Shown: one piece after another, positions 11,341 through 22,581 of the stretch | Layout: every line of letters begins with the position of its first letter | How positions within the stretch are numbered: the first letter of the stretch is position 1 | NCBI GenBank assembly: GCA_014905825.1 | Contig: JACGCN010000023.1 | Location: 558,001 to 622,000, forward strand | Length of the DNA stretch: 64,000 nt | Direction: 5' to 3' | DNA from: Lyophyllum atratum | Lineage: Eukaryota; Basidiomycota; Agaricomycetes; Agaricales; Lyophyllaceae | Notes under the pieces: model-generated | What the model was told of the DNA's origin: nothing | The model's database searches: none | What the model saw: the letters and a program-made list of their open reading frames with translations, nothing else | Made by a program: the position numbers and the translations under genes

Positions 11341-12362
11341 ATGTCTCGCAGAGCAGCTATCGTAGAGGACGAGTTTGATGATGATACCGACCTCCCGCTC
11401 CCCTCCCATCCTCTCCCAAACACAGGCTCACGCGGTCCTCTTCTCGAAGAAATGCATATCTCCGACGACGAGTTTGAGCCGTCCCAGCACGCAGGCCCTG
11501 CGTCTCCCTCATCGCAATCACAGTTCCGACCCACACCTTCTGGCGCAAGTAGGGCAGACCTGAAAAACACTGTGACAGATATCACACCGTATAAGACGTG
11601 TGTCTGGTTTACTTTTTTACGTGAAATTAAAGATTGAGGGTCCCTGCAGATGGACATGTATCTATCCTATCTATATCGACGCGAAACGCCCCTATGGTAC
11701 CGGTCAGCGCCGAGTAGAGCGGGCGAAGAGTCTTTGGTGGCCACTCAGCAAGGATATCGCGGAGGCAGCAAATCGATTGGGCCTTGGCACACTTCACGAA
11801 GTCGGCAAGTCGCACCCTCGAGATTGGGAAAATCCCGGACGAGTACGAGTACAGTGGAAGAAGGATGGCAAGCTGGTCAACCCGATGGTGAAAACCAGTG
11901 AGTATTTCTTGCGAACAATCTAAACTGGCGCTCATAAAACACTTTACAGAGAAGGAGCTGCTCGAAGTGATCTGCTACCAGATACAAAATCAAAAACCAG
12001 AAAACATTCCCAAACCCCCATATAACACCTCCCTTCCCAATGCAGCTGCAGCAACCCCTTCGAAACCCATAACTTCGTCGAACAAGGGAAAGCAGCCGGC
12101 TCAAACGAAATCGAAGTCTCCCGCCGCCCCACAATCGAAGCAGATCGGTGGACGTCGTCTCCCCAACCCTCCTGAACCTCATCCACCTCTGGCCAGCCGC
12201 GTTTCTCCTTATTCTCCCGCGATCTCCACTGGTGTACTTATCGAGACAGTGAAAGCGGGAATGAACGCGACAGAAACCGCTACACCTGGTGCCGCGCCCA
12301 CGCCTGGTGTGCCTGGTGGAGCACAGAAAGGCAAGCGGAAGGTAGTCAGGGTCAGAGGGTGA
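11341..12362 (+). CDS. SEC65: Signal recognition particle subunit SRP19/Sec65
   Basis: SRP19 binds helices 6 and 8 of SRP RNA and lets SRP54 join, so that signal-peptide-bearing ribosomes are delivered to the ER. Exons 11341-11597, 11650-11897 and 11950-12362 join in frame. An acidic, disordered N-terminal extension of about 85 residues precedes the conserved core: TWTCIYPIYIDAKRPYGTG, then RRVERAKSLWWPLSKDIAEA, NRLGLGTLHEVGKSHPRDW, PGRVRVQWKKDG and KKELLEVICYQIQ. The C-terminal 110 residues are Pro/Ser/Lys-rich and end in basic KGKRKVVRVRG, as in yeast Sec65, which is also longer than human SRP19. No other candidate start is in frame upstream. Confidence 0.93.
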
Positions 12363-12610
12363 TATTAGGTGGGGTAGGTGTACGAATTGTATGTGGAATG
12401 TTGCTCAGAAGCTGTATGTATGTACTCGTATCGTACAACCACAAATCATCTTCGTGCTTAGATCCAGGAGTCAGGACGCGGAAACTCGGGCCGTCCTGTC
12501 TCAGCCTCCTCGGAGATTGCCGGTCGTGATGTGATCTGGATCGATCGATATCCAGACTTCCACTTGCCTTTGACCACTCCCCACCACATTTCATTCTAAC
12601 GTCCTACGCT

Positions 12611-13830
12611 ATGGCCACGGCAACTGTACGTTAACAGCGTCTTTCGCCCGCAATAACACGTCTTTGCGAACGCAGTGTCTTCGCAGTTCAACGATGAGCT
12701 GCTCCTCTATGTTCTTGGCTGCACAATCATCGCTTGTGATGATTCGAGATTACTTGCTGTATTCCGGGATCCATCTTATGAGCTTTTCCGAGCCATGCAT
12801 ATACCGATGTTGTTCTCTAATGTTCTGCAGTCTGATGTGTGCTTTGGTAGTGTTCAATCCGATAATTCCGCTACTTCGTTATCTACTCACCTTAAGTTGC
12901 TTCCGTAGTGATATTCAGGTGCGTCGTAGTTGGGGAAATTTTAGCTCTAAAGCCGTTTGACCATCCACTAAACTCCGTACCAACAGTCTCTCAACTATTC
13001 AATCTCAGTTGATCGAGCGCTCGCTCAATGGGAGCTGGTCTGCGTAGACCTTGGAAGGGACTGAAATCGTCAGTCGACATGCGTTGCCGGTCGTATCATC
13101 GAAGGTTCAGATGTCCGTGGTGAGCAACCAGGTCTTTTGATTCGGTCATATTCATCAGATTATTTTAAGCCAGGCGCTCGTTGGGTGATCCATGTGTCTT
13201 CTGAGATGTACTATGACACTCTGATTATGCATATCGGATTTTATCCTTGAACGAAAGTATCTTTCTTTCCGTCGGCTTATTCTTCGGCAGAACTTCACGG
13301 CGCCCATCGAGAAGCTACCGGCCTTCTCCTGTCCGATGACCAGGAGGTTTCCCATTGTCACAACCTAACCAGGCATGAAACGAAACGGCATCAAACCGGT
13401 TCCCATTCGCCGCTATCCCTGCGTCCATTTGCCAACGAACAAGTTCCGTTCAGCCGAAGGATGTGCTCTATTCTTACGTTCAGACTTTTCTGAGCGATCT
13501 CGAAACCCTGTCTTGGAAGATGGTCCCATGATAACCTGTAAGTGGTGTTGTGACACAGTTTCCTCTTCTTACTCATATTAAGACGTCACTGTACACGTCA
13601 GAAACGCATTCAGGTCCCCGACCTCTATCCTGATGGAGGAGGAGGAGGCTTTTGGCCCGAGTTGACAGCGTCCTGGAACGGCCGCATCACACATGCCATC
13701 ATGCAAGTGCTTCTCTTGGTTTCCTGGTGCTGGCACAACCCGAGAAACTTCGCGAAATCGCCCAATCAGTGTCACGTGATTATTTCCGGAGTTGCCTATC
13801 TTGGACAACTGGCTCAGTTTCTTGACCCTC
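12611..13830 (+). pseudogene. Possible broken gene of unknown function
   Basis: Several plus-strand stretches look coding but sit in different frames. They are: about 12678-12908 with SSQFNDELLLYVLGCTIIAC (start may be ATG 12611 plus an intron with GTACGT donor); about 12990-13246 with SVDRALAQWELVCVDLGRD, an in-frame TGA, then RIIEGSDVRGEQPGLLIRSY and KPGARWVIHVSSEMYYDTL; about 13400-13530 with KDVLYSYVQTFLSDLETLSW; about 13600-13690 with QVPDLYPDGGGGGFWPEL; and about 13700-13825 with LGFLVLAQPEKLREIAQSVS. Short introns could join some of them, but the TGA inside one block has no intron of normal size to remove it. I recognise no domain; the first block has a faint F-box-like look. Degenerate gene or misjudged exons are both possible. 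Confidence 0.35.
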
Positions 13831-14019
13831 TCCACCCAAAGCGATCGATCGCACCATGCAGAGTCGGAAGCAGCCTATTCAGATACAAGTGTCTCGCTTT
13901 CTGCATGATCCAACCCACATCTTTACCCCCCTCACTTCAACGTTGCCCCTTTCTCGTGCCCCCCTCATTCCTCTCTTCGCTCGTGCGATTCCCTGAGGCA
14001 GACGTCCCCTACACGCATC

Positions 14020-16086
14020 ATGCCTAGCATACAAAAGTTTCATCAGTCTGCTCCACGGTTGCATCATACTTTGCTGCAGACTACATTCCGCGGTATCGAT
14101 CATCCCCTATCAACGCCAGATGCTCCTATACATCAATACTTGGGAATCAAGTATGCATCCATACCTGCTCGTTTCCGTCAGTCAAAGCTGTGGAAAACGT
14201 ATCCTCCAATAGTTGATGCCTCAAGCCATGGGTGCGTCGCCTTTTCTTACGCCTGGGACCATGAATTTAACTCTTTTCCGATTCTAGACCGATATGCCCG
14301 CAGCCTAGAACCTCCACGTCCATCGAAGAGGCTCTAGTCGGGATAACCAACGAAGTGATCCCACAGCAAGTCCTGAAGCACGACGAGTTTGAATGCTTAA
14401 ATCTGAACATCACCTGTCCCGCCGGGCTTACGCCGCAATCCCGCTTGCCGGTTATGTTATGGGTTCATGGGTAGGTCGTGTGTTCGTTATTCCTGATACA
14501 TCAACTTAAAACCACTGTCAATAGTGGTGGCGACCGAGGCTGCGGTTCGAGCTGGGTTTACGATTGCGGACCTCTTGTCAGGAAAGGGTTACTTATGGAC
14601 AAACCAGTGATCATTGTCACATTCAAGTGAGTGGAGAAGTCCTTCACTCGAACAACAGCTGACGATTGTAAACATAGCTTCCGCATCGGATTGTTTGGCT
14701 TTGCTGCCAACGCTATGATTCGCGATGATAACACAGGCGCCGGAGAAGACGGCGTTGGTAACTATGGTACATCAACCCTTTTGTGAATGGCGTTAACACG
14801 GGCTAACCTCAAGCACAGGTCTTCGTGATCAACGAAAGGCAATGGAGTGGCTACATCACTACATTGGCGATTTCGGCGGTGATCCTGGAAACATCACTGT
14901 CTTCGGTGAATCTTCGGGCGGCGCCGACATCCTCTGCCATCTGCTTTCCGCGGAAAACCAGACTCGCCCTGTGTTCCAGCGTGCGATAGTCCAGAGCGCT
15001 CTTCTGGAACACAACCTCCCCGATGTCGCAAATGCTGGATGGCACCTCTCAAGGATGCTTTCGGCATTACACGTCACCAATATCGAACAATTCCGACAGG
15101 CTGACGTAGAAAAGCTCGCCTCGCTCAGGTACTCGCTGCGAGCGACCAATGATGGGGTTTTCTTCCGTCAAGGCTGGAAAGACTATTTCGTCAGGAATGA
15201 CGCACATTCGCGCCACCACCACCAACTGAAAGATCACATTGCTCGTGCACGGAGCCGGTCTTCGATTCGAAGCGTGGGTTCTCCTTCACGTACTCCAGCA
15301 CTCGCCCTCCCGGCGAACCTCCAGCCCTTGATCATCGGCGACTCATGCGCAGACTCCACATTGTGGTCCCTCCCTGCGTCGCTTTGGACACCGGCGGGAG
15401 CCGCTAGACGCATCAAGGCTGTTTGCCAGTCGCTGTCGAAGGCCAGCAACGTCATGCGCGCATATGACATATCGCCACACACACCTGACGAGGAGATCGT
15501 GGATCGTGTCCTGGAGCTCGTCAACGACGCCCGCGTCGCATGGCCCACCGAGTGTGTGTCCCGGAGCGCAAAACGCGAGCGTGGCGGACGGGGGGTGTGG
15601 CGATACGTTTTTGACCAAGAGGGCCCTTCGAAGGGCAACCCTCACCATGGGGCTGATCTTATCTATCTGTTTGACACGGTTCCGCTCCCTGCATCTGCTC
15701 AGCCCTCCGCGTCGTCGTCTCCAGAGTTGTTTTGCGACTCCTTCAGTGACGACTCGGACGACGATGAACCTTTCAAGTATGGATCTGTCCTCGATGGCGG
15801 GGTTGACGAAGACTGGACGACCACCGTCGTCGACGATTGGTCGTACAGACGCGTGCGGGATGCGATGCAGGAGAGGTGGATATCTTTCGCGCATGGTGAG
15901 GCGCCGTGGCGGGAGGATAAGGTCTTTGTGTTCGGTCCTGAGGGCGAGACGGGCGAGCGATCAAACTTCATCTTTGAGGGTCGCCGTCGGAAGGAGATCT
16001 GGAAGGAGGCGCTTGAGCCCTTGGGCATGGAGCTTGTACAGAAAGTCGGCGTGGAGTTGAGCCGCGGGCCTCCGCATGGGTTTTGA
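14020..16086 (+). CDS. Type-B carboxylesterase / lipase family hydrolase
   Basis: This is an alpha/beta-hydrolase esterase. Exon 1 starts MPSIQKFHQSAPRLHHT and includes APIHQYLGIKYASIPARF. An intron near 14231-14287 leads to HGPICPQPRTSTSIEEAL. The oxyanion-hole block LPVMLWVHGGGDRG spans another intron near 14472-14522. The nucleophile elbow is VFGESSGGAD (about 14902-14930), the acid is probably in IIGDSCADSTLW, and the histidine in NPHHGADLIYLF. I see no signal peptide, so it may be intracellular. The large last exon (14842-16086) also holds an acidic, Ser/Asp-rich insertion before the C-terminal block QERWISFAHGEAPW. Substrate cannot be inferred. The ORF ends at TGA 16084-16086. Confidence 0.85.
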
Positions 16087-17501
16087 TCGCTTTTCATGTC
16101 TTTAGGAAGAAGCTCAGCATTGACCGGCTTCATCATTTTCTCTCGTAGATGGTATTGTTTTGCATAATTTTTCTGGGTTCATTTGGAAGGTCACATTCAC
16201 GCGCATTCGTCTATTTATCTAGGTTATCATAGCATTATCCACATTAGCATCTGTTATTCTCGCTGCAATCTCATCTAATACGCACCTACCGCATCAATGA
16301 AAGCTGTACCAGCATCCCCGTGCTTTGAGGAACCCGGAAATGAAAGGACCCATTCCCTCAGAATGTGTCTAGAAGCGGATGCGAACAGCTAAAGGAAAGT
16401 CAGTACGTACAATTTGATGCATGTGCCTTCGACTATTCACTTGTACTAACTACAGCTGGTCTACAGGATTTCCAGTTGAGAATCGCCTCACGTCCTCATC
16501 AAAACCTTCGAAGGGATGGAAATCCCGTGGGTGTATTCCTTACCTCTTGGACAAGCCGCTTGCAGGGGGGATCTGAAGGATGTGTCCGGCGCTAGCTGAA
16601 ATAACGGTTGTCTACACTCATCCTGTTAGCCCTTGTTAGGCTGTGGATGTCATGTCAGTCTGCGTTTTCTTGTTGTCAATTTGAATATCCCCGTCAGATG
16701 TTAGCTTGAAAAGATTGACAGTGGTAATGAGATTAACCCTCTTATATCCCAGTCTACACTGATGGTCCAATTCCAAAGTCTTGACCAAAAAGAAGATTGC
16801 ACTGCAGAAGATGCGAGAAGTGATGTATTTTACTCCGCGCTCGCCTTTTGGCTGCCGCGCATGCGTATTTTCTGGTTTTTTGGTACAATCATACTTATGG
16901 TGCTAATGCTTTGGTCGGACGAACCAGGAGTGAAATGACGCAGGCTACGGAGTCGATCATAGTACAATTCCCGATCCAAGCTCTCTATTTTGCGATCCCA
17001 CTGATCTGCTGAGTACAAGTCGTCCAGAAGGCTTTACCTCCATAAACCCTGTCTGCAGTCATGACGAGCGCCAGTGCGTGCAGCAATCGTTTGTCCAGCA
17101 GCGTACTTGGAAGGAATGCGTGATGGTGGGCCAGACCTAGGACTACGTCTGGCCCTACCGAAGAAAACGAAGTCTACTAGAATATTGATTACCAGCCTTA
17201 CTACGAGAGATACGCAGCTAACCTCTTCCGCTGATGGCTCCATGTATCGAGAATTGAGTACATTGATTCGTTAAGTATAATGTATCTGGCCATCGATTCT
17301 GATGCTAACCGAACCAACATAAATTAAGAGATATATCGAGGTCAATACTAAGTATACGTGAGGGGACATGACTTCGTAGCAGCAGCTGATACATCGACCA
17401 AGAAAGCAGTATTAGTACAGACAGCACGAGAAAAGGGGAGGAGAGGAACAGCGAAGCCCATAAAATAAGTGTTCAAAAATAGATAACACAGTCAATCCCA
17501 G
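16087..17501. other. Convergent intergenic region, 1.4 kb
   Basis: This lies between the stops of the esterase (plus) and PDS5 (minus). Short open frames at 16365-16595, 16830-17018 and 17034-17243 have no recognisable domain and no supporting splice structure. It is unusually long for a convergent gap in this window, so an undetected small gene is possible. Confidence 0.35.
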
Positions 17502-20500
17502 TCAGTCATCCGATTTCAGCCGCGCTTCAGCTTTCGCGGCACTAATCCTTTGCCTCCTGCTTTTAGCCTGTCGTATCGTCAGATCAGTGAAGTCGTAAGT
17601 GGTTGTTGAGCGGAGATCGCTGACCTTCGCCCATGTTCTCGCGCCGCGGCCAAGTTTCTCCTCACCCTCACCCTCATCCTCATCATCCGGTTCAGAATTT
17701 TCCGGTTCCTCCTCTCGCTCCGGGACGTCAACGTCACTGTCCTCGCCATTCGATGCCTCCTCTTCTGATTCGTCATCCGAGTGTCGTCTTTTCTTAACCC
17801 GTGTCCTCCTGGGAGACAAGAATGCAATTAAAACATGTGCTGGCATGCAAGGAGTAAGTGACACACTTGGCAGACCCGTTCGTCTTGGGAGCAGGAGCCT
17901 TGCGCTTGGCTGGGACTTTCCGCTCCTTCTTCTCCGCCTGTACCACAACCATTAGCATACAAAATCACAAGTAGTGATCCAAGTGATCTCACCTTGGGTT
18001 TCGAAAGATCGGAAACCCAGGAAATGGTGTTCTCTGGTAGGTATACTGTCTTCATGATCTGATATCGGGACCGTCAGAAACTTTGCTGTCAATGTCAACA
18101 CAAAAAATTCACCTCCTTGGCCGCCTCTGGGTTGGGTAACGGTCGCAGGATATCTGCTGGCAGCCGAACTTTGCCTGGATAGCTTTGGAGGGACCACGAA
18201 CGACTGGCAGCATAGGCCTTTATCAGCTCCTGGGCTAGCTCGGCAACGACGTATAGATTCTGAACAAGCATTGGAATCAAGGCGGGAAACTTGTGTAGAG
18301 CTGGCCGGGTTACTGACCTCGGTATACGCGTGAGACTCCGAGTCACGGACGCTCTTCGCCTTCATGGCCAGGTGGTAGAGGAGCGATATGTTCTCCGAGG
18401 TAGCAACAAGACTAATGTAGAACTGGATATATCTGATAGCGGCATGGAGGAGTTGATTAGCACACGGGATGAAGCCCAAGCAGGCCGAACGGACTTGGCA
18501 ATGTCAAGAAGGTCCTCATGATCTTTGTTGAAATCCGGGTGGTGAGCAAGGAGGTGCAATAAACGAATGAAGATGATCTCCAGATGCTCGGTCCGGACAT
18601 CTGAAGATTGATCAGCGTCACATAATCAGAAAATGACCAAAGCGCACTTGATCTCATTTTTTTCAATGCTCCTGTGATGTACGATGACGCCTATGACGAA
18701 TGGACATCAGAGGAAGATAGATCCGAAGTGTTAGAGCTCACCATGGCTTTGACATCGCTTTCAGGATCGTGCACTGTAAGGAATGGAATGACATTGTATC
18801 GCGGTGGGAGTTTACGTGGTTGCAGAAGAGATATAAGTTTCGTGAGGAACAAAACTCGAACGTTGTAACAAGAATCCTAGAAACCTTGATGAGTGAAAGC
18901 TTTTCAAGGCAAGAAGTGAATATACCTGGACGGTGACTGCGAGCCTTAAGAATTTGGGTATAATCGCCTGGGCATAGATCTCGACCGTTGAGAGATGGAG
19001 CAATGACACTGCTGCCTGTAGGCGCATCCTCGACATCACCTTCGGGCTGCAGAAACGCAATCAGTGTGAATATATGGAACCCCACGACAAGTAACTAACT
19101 CCTCGCCAGCTTGACCCGTGAACGACCCACTGTGTTCTAGGAGCGTCGCGAACATCTTCAAAACCGGAGTGGAAATATCCAGCGCCTGATCTGAAGGCGC
19201 ATGGGCGAGACTCCGGTACCGGCAGACCTTTAGGGAGAGGATTTTAGCCCGTAGCGTCGGGGACACCTCCTCGTCGGGTACCCATTCCTCGTCGACATCC
19301 ATATCGTCCTTCAACTTTTATTAACCGGTGCCATATGAATGGTTTGTGAGAGACATACTGGTTTGGGTAGTGTCGGCACCATGAGAACCTGTTTGAGCAG
19401 GAAGGTCATGATGACATCACTTTTGTGTTCGAAAGCTTCAGGTGCGAATCGAGCGACCTGTGCGAGTACAGCTATATGTGCAGCCAACTGTTCGGGACTA
19501 CAGTCAGGAAGGCCCTCTACCACCGACTAGAAACGAGATCAACATCAGTCAACCCAGCGCGAGGCAGATGCTATTTACCTCGACAACTCCCGTGCAGACG
19601 TCACTATCCCCAGACACCGCAAGTATCCTGGCAGCGAATTTAGCCAGACGCGCGTTGGATTGGAGCGCAAAGCGTGTGATACGTTCCAGAGTCCGTCTGG
19701 AGCTCCGTCAGCCATTCGCACAGCGCAGCATACATGAAATCTCAAACTGACTTGTCTGTCGGGAACAGCTTGCTGTCCCATTGTAGCACCCCTGCTAGCG
19801 CATGAAGACCCGTCTCCACTAGCGCCGGGTTCTTCTCGTCTGCAATGGCCTTCGTAAGCTCGCCGATGTGCGACTTGTAAAACGCGGGCGCATGCTTCGA
19901 TACGAACGTGAGCAGGGTCTGGGCATGGGTCGCCGTCGTGTGCGCAGCGCCGCTAGAATGCCCATGGCCCTTTTGCACGCGCTTGATGAGGGTGGGGATG
20001 GAGGAATGATTGATGATGCGGAAGCTGGAGCGTCGGAGGAGGGTGTTTAGTGTGGGGGCAAGATTGGGGCATTGTTGTTCCACTCTCCGCTGGAACTCGT
20101 TCTGACGAGCCTGGCTTTAGTCTTACGACAATACATAGGCTGGTATCGGCGCACCGTAGCTTTAGTCAGACCTTTCAAGTCCGTCTGGGGATCCATGCAA
20201 GTCTTCAGCAGCTTGTATAGGCGGCCTTCATTCAATTTGGCAAAAGCCTCGAGATCTTCGGTGGCTTTGTAATGGTCTGGGAAAGTGCCTGCGAAGAGGC
20301 TTAGACCCAAGTATTGGGGGAAAGACACGAGGACGAACCGGATATGTGTTGGATCAGGCCATTGAGTCGTTGAGTGACGTTCGCCTCGTCTTCGTCAATT
20401 ATACCACCCTAGTAACGCCTTTGGGTCGATAGCGAACATTTATGAGAGCGCATTCGACTAACATTATTCTTAATGCAAGTATCCAAGAAATGATCGTGTA

Positions 20501-22475
20501 CATTCGGCCGACTGAATGGAAGTGATCAGAGGATGAAAATCTGACACATGCATGAAGACACTTACATTTGTTTCAGTGCTGACAATACCAATATGGCATT
20601 GATCGACTTCTCCTCGAGGTATTTCATCGTGTTGAGCAATCTATCCGTCCACGCTACTTCGTCGACTTCTGCACCCTTGGACGTGGATGGTGTAGAAGAC
20701 GAAGGGAGAGGAAGAATGTAATCCATTACCACTTGTTCTACCACGGTCCTTGGAGCAAAGTTAGTTGAGGAACCTGCGGTTGGACTGCTGTTTGCACACC
20801 TCACTTCTACGCTGATACCTATCATTTGCAGAATGGCATTAGGTATCCATGCGAACTGCTTTATAGCCGAAGGCTCGTTATTTTCACTTGACAGAATTAG
20901 TGGGAAATACTAAATATAAAGCGGGCGGACACACATTTCCGGGTATGCGAGGCTGTATAGCTTCCCTAAACTTGTCAAGGCTTCGAGACGAACAGATTGC
21001 TAGAAGTGGGATGAGACGAAATTATGGATCGGCTACGATAGCCGGGGCTGACCTTCTTGTCTACTCCCCGCTCAGCTAGAGCTCGTAGCTGACTTTCCGA
21101 AACATGGTGAAGAGCAGATTCATAGTCGAGTTGACCATAAACCTTGCATACAGCTGCTCGAACCTTCTCATCAGGGTCTAAGAACTTCGAGCGGAGCGAA
21201 TCTGAAGGGGGTGTAAGCAGGCGGATCACTACGTCGTGCTGGACGTACCTTCGACAACACCTCTCTCTTCAAAGGGGTTGACAAGCAGCCCTTTCGTTGC
21301 CTCCACAAACCTCAACCTCACCGCCACAGATTTGTCATTCTTTCGAAGTACCCACGCATTCCATGTCGTCTGGTACTTCTTCACCAGCTCCGCGCCGCTC
21401 TTGTCCGCAAACATCTCTCCAAGCACCTGCGTTGCAATCAGCCTGAGTGCCACCTCCTCAACGCGCAGTTCTTCCTCCAGCTGGGGAATAACGCTGTGCA
21501 GCAGCGCGGGACATGAATGATTGAGCCGTTTTATGAGCTCGTGGGCCGTGCGGATCTCGCTGAAGTCTTCATCGCGGGAATTTGCCACGATTATGTCGGT
21601 AAAATACTGGCAGACGTGGCGTTGAAGTTTATCGGCAGTTGCATTGCATACTTGCACAGCTAATCGGTATCCGGCTTGTTCTATACGCTGCAGATGTAGC
21701 CAATTGCGTCAGTAAATGGGTTGAGATCACTTAGTGTCAGAAGCGGGGAAGGGGTGGACGTAAACGGCTTAAACGGATAGGTTGGTGATAAATGGGAACG
21801 GGGGGAGTCATGCATACAAGCGATGCGGCAGAGGGGATAAAATAAACGCACCGTATTGTTCTCCATAAACTGAGACAATATCGTCTCCAAGACCTCCGTT
21901 GGCAGTACCTGGGCCTCATCGATGAGGGCGACTAGAATATCCACCATAAATATCTCAATTTTCTTGGGCAAGTCGCGTCTGACGAGGTTGAAAAAATCGC
22001 GAAAGATTTCGACCATGTGTTCCTCCGCCGTTGGTAAGTCACACACCAGCACGACGCTCTTGACTGTCGAGAGAGACTCGAGTAGATGAAAGTACTCGTT
22101 GTAGTACGAGGAATCGGTCCCCTTGAGGCCGTTGGTGAGTTGGCGAAAGAAGAACTGAAATATATCCCGAAGCTCGGCTTGTGTGTATGGTGCATCAGGA
22201 GCGTAGAGCCTAAGGATGTCCGCGAGGCAGCAAGCCGTGTATGCCTTGACCCCTCGGTCCTTGTGTAGGAGGAAAGACGTGCTAACGAGTTCCTTGCGCG
22301 CGTTGCCGAGAGAATTGACGTCGACCAGCTCTTGATCGAGAGCAGCCAATTCGGTGTGCAAAGCCTTCAATTTCTTGAGCAGGATATCGGTAGAACGGCT
22401 TCCCAGCAGCTTCTCGCGGAATGCAAGCTTTTGTTTGGGGGTGGGCTGGCCGCCGTGGCGAGTCTGAGCCACCAT
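17502..22475 (-). CDS. PDS5: Sister chromatid cohesion protein Pds5
   Basis: Pds5 is a HEAT-repeat regulator that binds the cohesin kleisin and controls loading, acetylation and release of cohesin. The start MVAQTRHGGQPTPKQKLAFR leads to the conserved N-terminal Pds5 block GVKAYTACCLADILRLYAPD, APYTQAELRDIFQFFFRQL, YYNEYFHLLESLSTVKSVVL and EIFRDFFNLVRRDLPKKIE. Helical repeat pieces continue through many short exons down to 17.5 kb, for example FLDPDEKVRAAVCKVYGQLD near 21.1 kb and HIGELTKAIADEKNPALVE near 19.8 kb. The C terminus is acidic then basic: KKRRHSDDESEEEASNGEDS, ending AKAEARLKSDD, as in other Pds5 C-terminal tails. The length (about 5 kb with introns, roughly 1200 residues) fits. 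It is nuclear and divergent from NAA15. Confidence 0.9.
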
Positions 22476-22581
22476 CGTGTGGGGGGGATGAGGAGGACAA
22501 GGAGAAGCGCGCTTGACAGTTGGGCACGCGTTGTTTACCTTTGTTCCGTCTGATAATTTCTGACTCTGCGTGATAACATCC
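22476..22581. promoter_or_regulatory. Short bidirectional promoter PDS5 / NAA15
   Basis: Only 106 bp separate the PDS5 start codon (minus) from the NAA15 start codon (plus). Both 5' UTRs and core promoters must share or overlap this stretch, so the two housekeeping genes are probably co-controlled. No TATA box is evident. Confidence 0.7.
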
